The notes: a model not told the origin generated them from the sequence alone. Counted from the stretch's first letter, positions 45,201-57,975 are shown. The stretch: DNA of 64,000 bases from Amorphophallus konjac (GCA_022559845.1 CM040127.1:37844708-37908707); one strand, 5' to 3'. Program-made: numbers and translations.

Positions 45201-46009
45201 GCCCCCCTAGGGAGCTCATGGGAGATGGAATGAATGCAATAACCTACGACCTAACTGCTGCACCTTGGAGTTCCTCCGCAGGCACCCAGCAAGGGTCAAG
45301 GACGCGAGGAGCTAAGTGCGCGCGTGGTTGGCTTGTTAATCGGCTTGTACACGCCGAGGGTATGTCTCACGTACTCCCCTCACGCGGCGTCTAACCATCG
45401 CACACAAGTCCATCCCCGCCGCACATAAGGCGTTATGGCAACGGCGAACACACCCGTATCCCGGGTACGCCCGCGTATGACAACCCACGGTGGCTACGCA
45501 TACGCCATGATGCCTCACCTACTTCCGTCACGGAATCGCGTGCCTACCGCTCGCCCCGAGATGGCCGCCGACCGCTCGGACTGATAACTCGAGCCATTCA
45601 GACCACTGGCCTGGGGGTAATATTCCTGAGGCCGGCCTCGACTCCCCAGCATGATGATACTCGCCCTTCGGGACCAACACCCGACTGCTCAATTTCGACC
45701 CGCGTCCGGCCTCCCTCAGGCGCCCTTTTACAGTTCGCCCCTGCCATCCAGTCTAGCCCTTCCTCGGCGACTCGGGTCTACCCCTAGCACCCCGCAGAAA
45801 GCCTCTGTAAAATACGCGGATATCTGCCTTGTTACGCATTGACCCGGGGACCGACCCACGCGTCGGAATTGTCCCGCGGCTTGCGCCCATTGTACTTTGC
45901 CCCCCCCCCCCTTCGGCCCATTTGTAAAGCCCATGTGGCTCTCATACAGCATAAAACCAGTTGATACATGTACCCCTACTCGGGTCTCAGCTTCTTCCTG
46001 CACACGCCC

Positions 46010-46800
46010 AGTGCCTTCAGTCACAACGGTGCCTCCGGCACCCGACTGCCAGCTATTCCAATCACAACGGTGCCCCCGGCACCCGACTGCCAACTACTCC
46101 AGTCACATCGGGGCCCGCGGTACCCGACGACCCAGCTACTCCAGTCACAACGGTGCCCTTGGCACCCGACTGCCAGCTACTCCAATCACATTGGGGCCGG
46201 CGGTACCCGACGACCCAGCTACTCCAGTCACAACAGTGCCCCCGACACCCGACTGTCGACAACCCCCGTCACAACAGTGCCCACGGCACCCGACTGCCAG
46301 TCACCCCGGGCCCCGAGCACGACCATCGAGGCCTCTCGGCGTCCGCCTCCTTCAGTCACAACGATGCCCCCGGCACCCGACTGCCGGTCACACTGGGCCC
46401 CGAGCATGACCATCGAGGCCTCCTGGCGCCCGCCTCCTTCAGTCACAACGGTGCCCGCGGCACCCGACGACTCAACAACTCCAGTTACAACGGTGCCTGC
46501 GGCACCAGACTGCCAACTACTCCAATCACAACGGTGCCTCTGACACCCGACTACCAACTACTCCAGTCACAACGGTGCCTCAGGCACCCGACTACCAGCT
46601 ATTTCAGTCATAACGGTGCCCCCAACACCCGACTGCCAGCTACTCTAGTCACATCGGAGCCCGCAGCACCCGACCGCTCAGCTACTCCAGTCACAATGGT
46701 GCCCACGGCACCCGATTGCCAGCTACTCCAATCACATCGGGGCCCGGGACACCCGACCACTCAACCTCCCCAGCACAACGGTGCCCGCGGCACCCCCACT
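46010..46800. repeat. 41-bp minisatellite in LTR C
   Basis: The inverted homologue of the array in LTR B, with CGGTGCCCCCGGCACCCGAC as the core and about 19 degenerate copies. The 293-codon frame across it (Pro/Thr repeats) is a repeat artefact. Confidence 0.88.
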
Positions 46801-47645
46801 ACCCTGAACTCAACACTCTCTCATGTTGGGAATACATTGTGATGCCCCCCAGGCGCCATCCTGCCAAGTTATAAGTCCTTTGACGGACACCATGTACAGA
46901 TACGGAATTACCCGCACAATAACGCAATGACCCGGGGATCGTCATAAATGATGGAATTGTCCTGTGGCTTGCAAGCATTTGTAATCGGCTCTCATGCCTC
47001 CATATAAATGCCTTTCATGGCATATAAGTCATGTAATCCAGTCAGGGAGCGGATCCCCCTCCTCATCGAAACCAGTCTCTCTGTCCCCAGTTATCCCTGT
47101 TGTGTTGCTGTTACCCTGTCGCTGTTGCACGAACTAAGTCCACCCGACATTGCGGTTCCCAGGGTCCCTGACTCTCTCTTCGGCAGTAGACACAAAGGAG
47201 TTCGGATTCAATCCGATGTAAAATAAACACCAGTTGCTTGCGGCCGGTGGAGAAAGACATCCAGTACACGAATCCCCATAATCGCATGCGCACTTGTACC
47301 AGCGGAACCTCCTCCTCTCCATGTGGCGCACAACATTTCGTGCTCACGTGCCGTGCCCTGGCGGCACATCCCCAGTCAAACACTTGGTTCCACAGGTAAT
47401 CGTCGAGAAATCGACTGGCACGTCCGCATTCCACCCAGCCATCCCTGTCCCAGTCTCCCAAAACGATTAATCATACGCCACCCCTTCCAGCGCATTAATA
47501 TCGTTCTCTCTGCCTTCTTTTCAATACCCCAGGAATCCCCGCATGTCCAGTCAACCTATCTCGGCCTTCCGTAAAAAGGCGAGTGTGCACCCCCGCCACG
47601 AGGAGAGAAACATAAGTGACTTCCTCGCGCGCGTAAAACACGGCT

Positions 47646-47880
47646 CTACCACCGTTTCGGGTTTTCACCAGAGCCGACCCCCTTTAGCTTTTTCCGGCGC
47701 GCCCTTGCGGGTTTTCACGTCGAGGGGTTTCCCAATTTTGCCTGAGGTGCTCTTTTGGGTTTTCACCTCAGTCGGGTTACTGGCCTTTTTGCCTCCAGCC
47801 GCCTCCTTAAGAAAGAGGACGGCTGAGTCTGCCGGGGTATCTCTATTTTTAACCCCATTTTTGATTTTATTATTTTTGTG
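47646..47880 (-). repeat. GTGAAAACCC conserved module, copy 1 of N1
   Basis: Inverted relative to the outer element's module at 59,050-59,245. On the minus strand it follows the integrase end, as in the outer element. Confidence 0.75.
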
Positions 47881-48123
47881 TTTGTTTTTTTTGCGCTTAC
47901 CTGGGAGCCTGACGGTTGGACTGTTGCTGGCGTAGAGGTGCCCTTGCTCTCGTTGTGGCGAGGACGAAGGCAGAGAATTAGCTCCCAAAAATGCCTGACA
48001 GTGGTTCTGGGAGGGCTTGGCTGGCCCTGTTACTTGACTGGGAAAAGAAGACTGGAAGGAGTGACTGGTTAGACCCTTCACAGGGGGAGGCCAGTTTTAC
48101 TGGTAATAGCTGGAACGTGCGCC

Positions 48124-48759
48124 TCAGTCTGGCTGGCACGCGAACTCATGTTCGGGTGCAGAGTATAGCTTCATATGTTTGCCATTGAGAGGCAAGAACG
48201 GTCTATGACCTTTGTGGTCGACGACCGTGTAGGCCCCACCCTCGTAGATATTGTGGATGATGTATGGATCTCGCCAATTCGGCTGTAACTTTCCACTGGA
48301 GCGCCCTGCCATGGCTTCCTTTTCCTTGATCATGACAAGGTCGCCTTGTTTGAAGGCTCGTTGCTTGACGAGCTTATCATAGGCTCGGGCTATACGGGCC
48401 TGGTATACTTGCATGTGTTTGTAGGCTTCGAGTCGTTTGCCTTCTAAATCGGCTAGCTCTTCTAGCCTTCTCTGATACTCACTTTCATCGGGGTCGGCAA
48501 AGCCGGTGTGGACCGCCACGCAGTAAGAGGCTAACTGGACTTCGATGGAGATAACAGCTTCTGCCCCGTAAGCGAGGGAGAACGGCGAGCACCCCGTGGG
48601 GGTTTTGTAGATTGTCCGGTAGGTCCATAGTGCCTCGAAAATCTTCTCACCCCAATCGCGTTTCTGGAGGCTAACCATCTTAGCCAGGAGCTTGCAGAGG
48701 GTCTTGTTGAAGGCTTTCGCTAAGCCATTGGCCTGGGGGTTGTAGACCGAAGAAGTTCT
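48124..48759 (-). pseudogene. pol: N1 integrase, C-terminal part
   Basis: Open on the minus strand from 'TSSVYNPQANGLA' through 'TYRTIYKTPTGCSPFSLAYG', 'YDKLVKQRAFKQGDLVMI' and 'GKLQPNWRDPYIIHNIYEGG' to the stop. It is strongly similar to the outer integrase at 58,370-58,980. The upstream part (catalytic Asp residues, zinc finger) is missing because element D is inserted at 48,760. No chromodomain follows. Confidence 0.88.
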
Positions 48760-51700
48760 TGTGGAACGATTTTTTTATTTTATTTTTTATATTTTTTTTA
48801 TTTTATTTATTTGATTTATTAGTTAGTTTATTAGGCATGCCAGTCACCGGGGTGACAATTTATTATGCGCTCGATCTGACTTGGCCAGTCGATTGTGAGA
48901 TTTAGGTCGGGACCGAAAGTCCGCCATATCATAAAGGTTATTACGTTAATTACGCCCTCCCAAAGAAGGACAACTCTTGATTAATCGGCAAAGTAGAAGA
49001 ATCCTAGGGGGAAAACCAATGTGATAGGTATGCTCGCTTATTTGCAGGATAGAAGATGCATGCAGATGATCATGCAATTTGCAGTTTATTATGATTTATT
49101 AGCATGATTCCCAGCACGAGGCAGAGAACAGGAATGGGCATTAGATTCTTATTGATTATCATGCAAACGGTTGCAAGGGAATGAAACATCGTTCTTCACA
49201 GAGCTAGACAAGCACAAGAACGGGATAACCAGAATCTTGTAGCATTAATTTGACTGCTGTACTACATGCTCATTTAGCGACTTTATTTGCACAATCAATC
49301 ATCATTATATGAAAGTATACGGAATAAATCCGGTGGCATATCCCCTTATTTTGGACTATGCCAAGCGGGATTAGGAAACTGTCCACGCAGAACCGGGACA
49401 GAATCCGTAAAAGATTGGGGCGTATCTATGCCTGGAAATCGTAGCGTTTTATTGTTGTTATTCCCCGAGGGGGGATCCAATGGAGAACATGCAGCGGCAG
49501 AGCTCCATGGGCTAGTGGGGTTAGAAGAAAACATTGCAGTCAAACGGTATAATGTGGGGGGGGGGGGGGGTGAAACCCCGTTAATTTAGCTCCCTTGGAC
49601 TTGGATAAAGAACTATGATTCCCCATGATATGATGGAGGTTTGCATGAAGGCTAATGCGGTTGGGGCATTGGGTTTAGACCGGATTTAAGGCTCACTAAG
49701 ATTGTTGGGAAGTTGAAGGCTTCATATGCCCATGGCTTAATCAAGTCGGCGGTTACGGGTACCGGCATGGGTAGTGTGTATTGGCTTGGATGGGGATCGG
49801 CGCGGTCGGGAAATCGGCACACTGGGGAATCGGCATGAGGCCGCTAGTCGGCGCGCCCGGAATCGGCGCGGTGGGCTTTTAGGCGCCGAGAAGGCAGGCG
49901 TCGAGGCCTTCAATAGGGCGCCGATGGGGGATCTAAGGTTTTGTTCAGGGGTTCCAGCGGGTCTTAGGGATTCTGAAAAGTGGGTTTTGGTGAGCCATCC
50001 CCGGGGAAATGTTCATCCACAGAAGGTCTATGGGAGACTATGCAACTGTAAACGAGAAATCTCATAATAATTATATTCCCCTTGCATAGTGATCAGAGGG
50101 CCATGAGATAGTCTGCCTCAGGCCTCTGCCACGCAATAGGGGGTTAACTCATTGGTTTAATGAGAACATCACACGATACGATAAAACAAGGATAGTAAAT
50201 GAATTTTGACAACATCTCCCCTTATTTTTTGGATCATGCCCGGAGGATATAGGACATCTATCCACGAAGTGCCGGGATGGAAGCCAAAGAAAGACGGGCA
50301 TATCTAACCCGAGATCTCAGAGGATTGAGATGCGACGAGACAATGTCCACTATCGTGGTATTCATTGATATTCCCTTAAAGGAACCATTGGAGAACATGC
50401 AGTGGCAGAACTTCATGGGCCAGTAGGGTTGGAGAAAATATTGCAGTTAAATGGTATAATGTAGGGGTAACACCCCGTTAATTTAGCTCCCTTAGATTTG
50501 GATGAAGAACCATGATTTCTCCCCAAACGACATAGGTTTTGAATGATGAGACTTGGATATGGGAGCCTAGGTTCGCCGAAGGTTGCTGGGAGGCTAAATG
50601 GCTTGAATGGCTTTTAGGGGAACAGGGTTGATCTGAGGGTGATAAGAAAAGGGAGTTCAGCAGCACTATCGGTAAGCAGCATGGTTCGGCAGGCAAAACC
50701 AATCGGCATGGACGGGAGTCGACGCCAAGGTAGGCTGGGATCGGCGTGGGATGGTTTCGGCGCGCCCGACAAATCGGCACAGTGGACTTAGGCGCCGAGA
50801 CACCCTACACGCCGAGGGCTTGATCAAGGTGCCTAGAAACTGACTGAGGTTTTAAGGACCTTTTCAGGGGTTTCAAAGGGGTCAAAAGGGTGCTACGAAC
50901 TGGTTTTAGGTAGGTCATCCCAGGGGAACAAAGGGGTTTTACCCAGAACGATTATCGGGAGTCGATCAATTATTAAAACACGCAGACGGTGATTTGGTTA
51001 TATCCCTCACCATTTCATGAATGAGAGGCCACGAGATAGACTGTCTCGGGCCCTCATCGTGAATGTGAGGCTGGGAAACAGTGGAGAAAATAACAGAAGA
51101 GAATTCACACGAGTAGCAACATGCGTGTACTTTGTACAGCAAAACTATATTAAGAGACGTCACATGTCCATGAGCTCAGACAAGAGAGGTAGGGGGAGAG
51201 AGAACCAACATCTGCAACTCTTATTTCATTCGATAGAGCTTATGCATATATTCGGCATAAAAAGAAAACCACATGATTACACACATAGGCAAACAGCCTT
51301 CGAAGATCTACTGGATTGCACCGATAGTTAACATCAAATGAGGATAATACTCAGAAGAAAATGACAGAAAATCCAGAACAGAGAATAAAAAGGGGAGAAT
51401 GTAGCCCCGAAGGGCATTTGACAGACGGACGCTCCCACCTTGAACCTCCTCTGCTCACGCTCCTGCTCTTCTTTCTCTTTTGCTCTCTCTCACAAGTCTC
51501 TTCTCTCAGTCACTCAGCCGGCCGGCGGATAGACGGACTGGAACCCCCTTTTCAAACCACTCAACGCCCCTTTATATTAGGGCTTCTTCCTCTCCATTTG
51601 GCGCGCATAAGAGGGACAAGGCCCTTCTCGGCTCGTGCTGCTCCCGACGCGAGGGTCACCCGGCGTGATGGGCTTTGGCCTTTCTTCGGCCCATTAGCTG

Positions 51701-52131
51701 ACCGACACCGCTATGCACATGTGGGCTTCGGCTCGGATTCATAGATTCATCGAACCCTCCAAGCTTCATGGTTATGTGATTTTTGTGTTTGTAATTCTGT
51801 GACCTTCCACAGTCATAATTTGTAACAACAAATGCGGCTCCCGACTTATCCGTCTCAGGATATTATGAGGTCCTTTTTCAACAGGCAAATGACTGCCTGG
51901 AACTTGTTTTAATCAGCCCGATCGTTTTGAAATGACGGTCGTGCCAGACAACAGCTTGGCCGGAAAAGGCCTCAGCCGAATAGGGTGTTTGTAAGTGACG
52001 GATCCCCTTTTTATCAGAATCTTCCGGTATGCCGTCGGGGCCGCAGCCTTGATTGTTCTTCAGAGCTCTGACTGCCTGGTCATGGCTCCTTTTTTGGCAT
52101 CTTTTGCTTGTGCACTTTTCAGATGTCAACA
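48760..52131 (-). mobile_element. LTR of element 'D' (3.37 kb), a third LTR family
   Basis: On the plus strand it starts TGTGGAACG and ends GATGTCAACA, inserted in N1 integrase. In minus orientation it begins TGTTGACATC directly after a GTGGGGGGCATT tract, so it is the 3' LTR of a minus-strand element. It is unrelated in sequence to LTRs A/N1 and B/C and lacks their palindromes. A minus-strand TATA-like TAATATAAA lies at 51,579-51,571. The other end of D is lost, so no target duplication can be checked. Confidence 0.7.
49320..51050. repeat. About 0.9-kb tandem duplication within the D LTR
   Basis: Copy 1 is about 49,320-50,110 and copy 2 about 50,200-51,050. Anchors: GAACATGCAG near 49,484 and 50,393; ACCCCGTTAATTTAGCTCCC near 49,575 and 50,472; GGCGCGCCCG near 49,850 and 50,760. 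Identity is moderate, so the duplication is old. A G14 run marks copy 1 near 49,558. Confidence 0.75.
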
Positions 52132-52809
52132 AATGCCCCCCACTCGCAGGCAGCGTAAGCGAAGGATGAGCGACACGGGGCCTGCGGGTGTATCCTTCAG
52201 TCTGCTTCGTCTACATCTTCATTTCTTGATCATGTTGACTTTGTCTATTTATAGCATGATATCTCCGTCCTGTTTGTACAATCTCATCACTTATCCGTGA
52301 AATAAGTGTTTTGGGGCTAACACAAGCTTGCTGAATCCTGATTTTACATGGAAGGCCAACATTTTATCTCGATTGCAATAACTTCTCTCGGAGAGCCTAA
52401 ATCGGCGCGTGTAGCGGTCTCGGCGCGCTCACCGGCACGGCGCAGCACGGCGTCGACGCGCTTACGAGCGGAGGCCTCGGCGCGCTTTAGGGTTTTTACC
52501 CTATTTAGGCCGCCGAGGCCTTGGGGAGGCTCATTTTTACCTGAGCTTCCTCTCTTCTCTTCAGCGTTGTTTTCATCCTGTGGGCGCTCGGAGTGGGGGC
52601 CTTCCAGAAGGGATTTTTCTTTTGTGAGATTTTTCCCTGGGACTATGTCCTCTTTTATTTGAGGAGGCATCCCCTCTTGGTGGATGTTCTTCCTATTACT
52701 CTTTCGGGCATACCCAAACAAGGGGAGATGCTGTCGAAATTTTATTAGAACTTCTTATCTTATTGTGACTTTTATCTTGTCTCGTCTTCTTTGATTTTCT
52801 TGATTACAG
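52132..52809 (+). other. Leader and first intron region of the D antisense gene
   Basis: Between the D LTR and the first exon of the antisense gene. It contains GC-rich CGGCGCG repeats (52,395-52,490) and ends in an intron acceptor (TTGATTACAG). A TATA-like TATTTATAG is at about 52,246. Confidence 0.45.
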
Positions 52810-55800
52810 TTGCTGAAATGGCCACCACTTCTAGTCATGCTGCTTCTGGAACTGCTGATGCCAGTGCTCCTGCTCAGGGTAAGGCGCTTGGCCCTTCGGT
52901 AACTTGGCTAAATGTCGGCCAGCTTGATCGAGGCCTCGGGAAGATCGCCATAGTTGATGAGTCCTCTAACTCGGAGACAAACACAACATCTGTATCTCGC
53001 GTCCTGCCCACTGAAGACGGGTTGAGCTTTAATCGCGACGACGATTACCATCCGGATTTTCCGAAGGACCGTCATCTGGTACCGTTCATCCGCACCTTCA
53101 ACGTGGCCGGAAAGAGAGATATTATGCTAGCCCGAATGGTGGAACGGGCCGTGTTGCTGGAGAGGGATAGCCTGAAGGACTCCGTACATCGTAGCGAAGC
53201 CATATATCTTCCCGGAGAGCAACACAAGTGGGATGCCATCTTAGGAGTGATTGAACTGGAGCTGGAACAGAAGATGCTGACTCGAGCCCCTGAGTTCACC
53301 CCGGCCAGGTGGGATACTGCTGCGAGTCGGGTTAACAGAGAGAAACCCGACTACGGATTGTTCTTGGCGCCTATAAAGTGGGGTTACAGAGACGAGCCAT
53401 TTGTTCTGAAATGCTTGGCTGTCCAATTGAAGTTTCAGCTAGCTGCCGACTGGTTTGCGGACACTAAAGTGACCGATACTCATCTTTGCCGCGTGGGTGT
53501 GGTAGAATTTACAGAATTTGTGCTGAAAGAGTATGCCCCTTTACTTATCAGAGCTAGAGTGTACCATAGCGTGTATGCATCCCGCTTCCGGTATCCCATA
53601 TCCAAAGGCCTGTGTTGCGACATGTTCGAAGTCTTCTGCCCGCAGTTTAACACTTTTATATAGCAGAGGGTGAAACTTCTTTGGACCTCTGGAGTTTGTC
53701 ACAGCTTTAAGGTTTGCCGGTTGACGGAGAACCTTATGAGGAAATCTACTTGTATGATTTTGTTAAGGATGAGACTGACAGAGAGGGCCAGTATTTCTTC
53801 GGCTTTTCATACCGGTACCTGATGAAAGCATATCGCTCCCTCTGCCTGGCACATTATAGGGGATCGTCTAAGGGCTACCATACCCGGGAAAAGAGCAGTA
53901 GGGTGAGAGTTTGAGTAGGACATTGGATCCAATATTTCTTCGGCGGCCCTTTGAAATACAGTGAGTTTCCTTCTGTAGCTCTAGTTGCGGGTAAGCAAAG
54001 CAGGCCTCCCAAGTTCAGGTCAGAGCTGCCTGCTTCTATTCGACGGGTTAGCCAAGGAGGACCGAATCCTGCTGGAGTGGATCCTCTTACTCACTGTGCC
54101 ACCTATCTCACATTCTGGCTATGCACTTTTACTCTCACGCAGGGAGATGAAACAGTCATCAGACCGGAGGCAATATACCCGGCATGTCAGATGGCTTGGG
54201 GCATGCGGCTTGCCTTATGTCTGGCTGCGCTTTACCTGGTTTACAAATCTGTGGGAGATCTATATAAGCATCGGGTCCCTCGGTTCCCTTCAGAACAGTG
54301 GGCCCGTTCCATTTCTTCAATACCTGGGTGTGCAGCTTGTTTCCCGAGCTTGCTCCTAGGACTTTGCAGATGACCACACTGTATCCCCGGATGCTGGAGT
54401 TTGCAAGCACCGAGCCTGGCCCGGTGTCATAGCAGCTTTACTCCATCAGAGGTCGGTTAACAAGGATTCCAGTGGATTCAGCGGGAACTATCCATTTCTG
54501 GAATTTGGCAGCACATTCTACTCCGCTGGTGAATCGCCAGAGTGAATGCAAAATGGAGGAAGTGGAAACCTTTGTTCATCCCATTTTAGGAACCATAGTG
54601 ACCCGGCCAGTCCTGGAATCTGAGCTAATTGATTGGGTTTTGTCAATCCGTCCCAGTGTTTTAGTGTTCAGAAAAGGCGGTATGGTTCATCTAGAACCTT
54701 ATTACCCGTTTAGATTTGGACGTAATTTCGGCTACGATCAGCACATTCCTCCTTCAGCTGCTCAGTTTCCGTTGGACAGTAGGTCAAAACATGGCTCGGT
54801 TGTTGCTGGCGAAGGCCGCATTTGGTGGGACTTCTTTCATCGCCGGGAGGCTAGCACTTTCAGAGTGCCGGTGCCGAACCGCGTTCCCCGGGTCACCCCA
54901 GAGTATATAAAATGGTGGAATGCCCGAACGAGCTTCTACCACAACGCCAGAGCAACTTGTTGGGATGTGGCCGAGCGCACTTTTTTAAATCAGCAGCCTG
55001 GGCCGGTCTTTGATATTGATGAAGCCCATCTGAAGAGGCTATTTTCTCAGCACCCAAGGGAGGCAGACACATATATAGCATGCAGGAAAGCCTTAAAAGA
55101 AGATGTAGCCAAACAATTGACGCATGTACTTGCCGACATCAATGAAGATACTTTTATGAAGAATTTGGAACATTTGTGCCAAATTGGTGACGCCCACCTG
55201 GAGTCTCAGCAATATCCTTTTCCAATCGAGGAGCCGCTCCCCAAAGCAGTTTCATGGAAATGCGAGATCGACCGCTTCTGCCCATATCGGGCGTTTATCA
55301 GGAAGGAAGATAGAACCTTGACGTACTATCAACATACGTCTTGGTTGTTTGTTCCGATGAATATCCATGGGCTGACTCTTGACAACCCCATAGCAAATAT
55401 TCTGGACAAGCCTTTATTTATATCTTTTCACTATGCTGACGGTTGGGGTGTTGACCACCTTAGCTTGTATCATTGTCTTGCTTCCCGTAGCCATGTAGAC
55501 TTGGCTGATCTGGCAGAAAAGTGTAAGAAAATTGGCGACGTCTGCTGGCTTGTTCGGGAGGCGGCATCCCGAAGCAAGGAGGTGGCTTATCAATATTGGC
55601 CCCTCTCATCTTTTTACAATGGCCCGCCAGGTAATACTTTTTCCGGTTGGCATGTTGCTTGTCTCATTCCTCGACCCCCCTTCTTTATAACGATATACGT
55701 TCTTTTTGGCAGATAGGCCAGACATAAAACAGCAGGGGTTTTATAGGAAAATTATTTCCCAGGCTCAGAAGCCTGAATATTTTGACACTCTTGCACCAGT

Positions 55801-57190
55801 GCCAACCACGACTCCATTCCCTCTTGGCAGAAAGAGGGCGGCTTCTTCAATGAAAGTTGCCTTGGGACGGGCGAAGAAGGCTCGGAAAGTCTCATCAAAG
55901 CAGTCATCTTCCGCAGCTGATGTAATTGAGATTCCCTTGTGCCTCGTGCCATCATATGAAGAGTTTGCCGCTCAACAGGAGGCTGCCCAGCAAGCACCCG
56001 GAGGTGATATTGCTTTTCTTTGCGAATTATAGGATTATTCCCCTCACAGTGCCTCCACTCTTAACTTAAGATTTTCTTTACTTGGCAGTAGCTCAAGAAG
56101 CAGTTGTCGACGTCGCTGCTGTGACCACTGGGGAGATCGCAAGGGTAGCGGAGGATATAGAGAGAGAAACTTCTGCTATGACCATGGTGAAGGGAATTGA
56201 GACAACCGAAGCCGTCGGAGGGGGCCCCTCTACTGCTCAGGAGGATGTCAGACTGCCTTCGCCAACACCTGCCAGTGAAGCTGAGGGTAAGCTAAGCGAC
56301 CTTGATGGCCTTTCGACTCTACTTTAAATCTTCCCTCTTCCTTTGATGACCTTTCGACCCTACTTTATACATATCTTTGTGTTGTAGTGGCCGAAGTAGT
56401 CGGTACTGAAGTTAGGACACCGACTGTGGGCATCCCTTTGTTGCAGGGAGGACATAAGACTACGTTGAAGAAGGGTACTATCCCCTTGCGGCGTATAATC
56501 ACCCGCTCAGCCACTCAGGAAGCAACAGAAGTGGCGGGCCAACCCGAACCTAGTGTAGACATCTCTTCCAGCAGCTCTGCTACCCCTTCTGACGAAGAAG
56601 TTGACTATGGTTCTTCAGAGGGCGAGGAGGAAGCATGTGAGACAGTCAGCGAAGGGGTAGTAACACCTCCTGTGCTACTAAGTGGTCCTTTGATATCTAG
56701 CCCTCCGAAGTTGCTGGCACCGTCGTTTGAGGTAACGTCGCAAGAAGAATTTGCCGGAATCGACACGGAAGAGGAGATAACCCCTCCCTTTGTTGCTTCA
56801 TCTGCGGAATTATCGTCTTCTATACATGCTTTTGAAGAGATGGATTCCATGATCAGGGTAAGTTTTGCCTACCCCTTTAGCCGAGCTGCATAGCCTTTCA
56901 TTTATTTTGTCACCTTGATGTTTATTGAAATTTTGTTCTAGGGGCCCGGCGCCACCGATCATCTTGTGACACCGGCTTCAGATATCATCATACCGCCTCC
57001 TGCAACTGTAGCTTCTCCAGAGGCGGTTACTGTACTTCGTCCTGTGCCAGTAAGGATACAACCGGAAGCTGAGGTGTCATCACTAGAGCTGAGCTCGTTG
57101 GGGGAAAGTTCTGCTTTAGTGCGAGCTTCAGAGTTGAGAGCCGAAGTGGATCCATCCAGGGGTTCTACCTTCGTTTCAGCAGCCGTATTG
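52810..57190 (+). pseudogene. Antisense multi-exon PMD-like gene of element D, 3' end deleted
   Basis: Exon 1 starts after an acceptor at 52,809, has ATG at 52,818 and runs to a donor after 55,630. Homology to the N1 gene is clear: 'FPKDRHLVPFIRTF', 'SLDLWSL', 'GLPVDGEPYEEI', 'PACQMAWGMRLALCLAALYL' and 'LEPYYPFRFGRNFGYDQHIP' (54,700-54,760). Further exons: 55,713-56,003 (291 nt), 56,089-56,286 (198 nt), 56,388-56,857, and from 56,942, all with canonical GT-AG borders. These exons encode Ser/Glu-rich linkers. Stops at 53,661 and 53,912 and frameshifts break exon 1, while 54,472-55,630 is open for about 385 codons. The coiled-coil end is missing: at about 57,190 the sequence changes to the N1 LTR. 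Confidence 0.7.
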
Positions 57191-57975
57191 CCTTGTACGC
57201 GTAGACCGAGGGGATTGACTTGTGCAACTCTACGTGATCCCGGGGCTCCGTCTTCGCGAATCCTTCCACGCACGGGTATGCCGGTCGATCTTGTACGGAA
57301 CTGGGAGATAATGGGACTCGAGGACGGCCGTGGGGCCATTGGGCTGGGAGGAGAGCGCATCCCCCAAGGGGGGGCTCGCCCTCCCCGGGGCGCGGCCGCG
57401 TCCGGGGCGAGCTTCCCCCGGGCAAGTCACGGCCCGGAGGGATGGCCCCTGGGTGTCTTCCTTTGTTGTCTGGGGGTGTCCTTTCAAGGACGGAGAGTCT
57501 TGGGATGCTGGGATTAGCCCATGGGGGCTGTTGTTGTAGAGTCGTAGTTTCCGCTTGCAAGGTGCTCGGGTAAATGCCCGACACACCCCGGGTTGTCGAA
57601 CGGGCCAAGTAGGTGACCGGCATGCTTGGATTTAACCTAGGGCTGAGGGTTGAAGTTCATGGGAGCTGAGAGGAGGCACCTTGGGCACGTGGGCCCGGCC
57701 TCGTGATGTGTGCCGTGTTGCACGGCGGGTTGGCAAGATAATCTCGAGTTGGCCAGAGAGCTAAGTATAAGCGGCTCATCGCCATGCGTCTGCGGGTCGG
57801 GGGTGACCCTGACTTGCTGGAGGGTTGTTGTAGAACCTGACTGGTATGCTGGAGCCGTGGGTTGGCCCACGGTTTGTTGTAGGAGAGCTAGGACATATGC
57901 GCCCACAAGGTGTTCGGGGAAATTCCCAAATCCTTATCCTTTAATATTTTACTGGGAAATTGCCTGGGTACAACA
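57190..57975 (-). mobile_element. Remnant of the N1 5' LTR
   Basis: Closely matches 35,440-36,227 of the N1 3' LTR, ending at the same GGGTACAACA. Only the first 0.78 kb (minus sense) survives; the rest was lost in the deletion that fused it to the D antisense gene. Confidence 0.85.

Larger units (their letters stand above)
43752..47640 (+). mobile_element. Solo LTR 'C' (3.89 kb)
   Basis: It starts TGTTGGCACCGG and ends GTAAAACA, flanked by an exact 5-bp duplication CGGCT (43,747-43,751 and 47,641-47,645). It is the same family as LTR B, in opposite orientation, and keeps the about 490 bp that B lost. It carries a minus-strand TATA-like box (TATAAAC, about 44,585), palindrome cluster (44,690-45,080), plus TATA (45,194-45,200) and a 41-bp minisatellite (46,010-46,800). 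It interrupts the 3' non-coding part of N1. Confidence 0.9.
33639..57975 (-). mobile_element. Nested Tat element 'N1' (minus strand), itself interrupted and deleted
   Basis: The ends TGTT...CAACA are flanked by CCCAC (33,634-33,638) and TCCAC (57,976-57,980), a 5-bp duplication with one change. Read on the minus strand: 5' LTR remnant (57,975-about 57,190), deletion, inserted element D, integrase (48,759-48,124), conserved module, solo LTR C, second module, minisatellite, antisense PMD gene (on plus), polypurine-like CCGTGGGGGGCATT, then 3' LTR (36,227-33,639). The outer integrase frame is continuous once N1 and one target copy are removed. Confidence 0.8.

Noticed and set aside
45961..46842. 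293-codon Pro/Thr-rich protein
   Set aside because: It is the translated 41-bp minisatellite of LTR C; the homologous array in B gives similar frames on the other strand.
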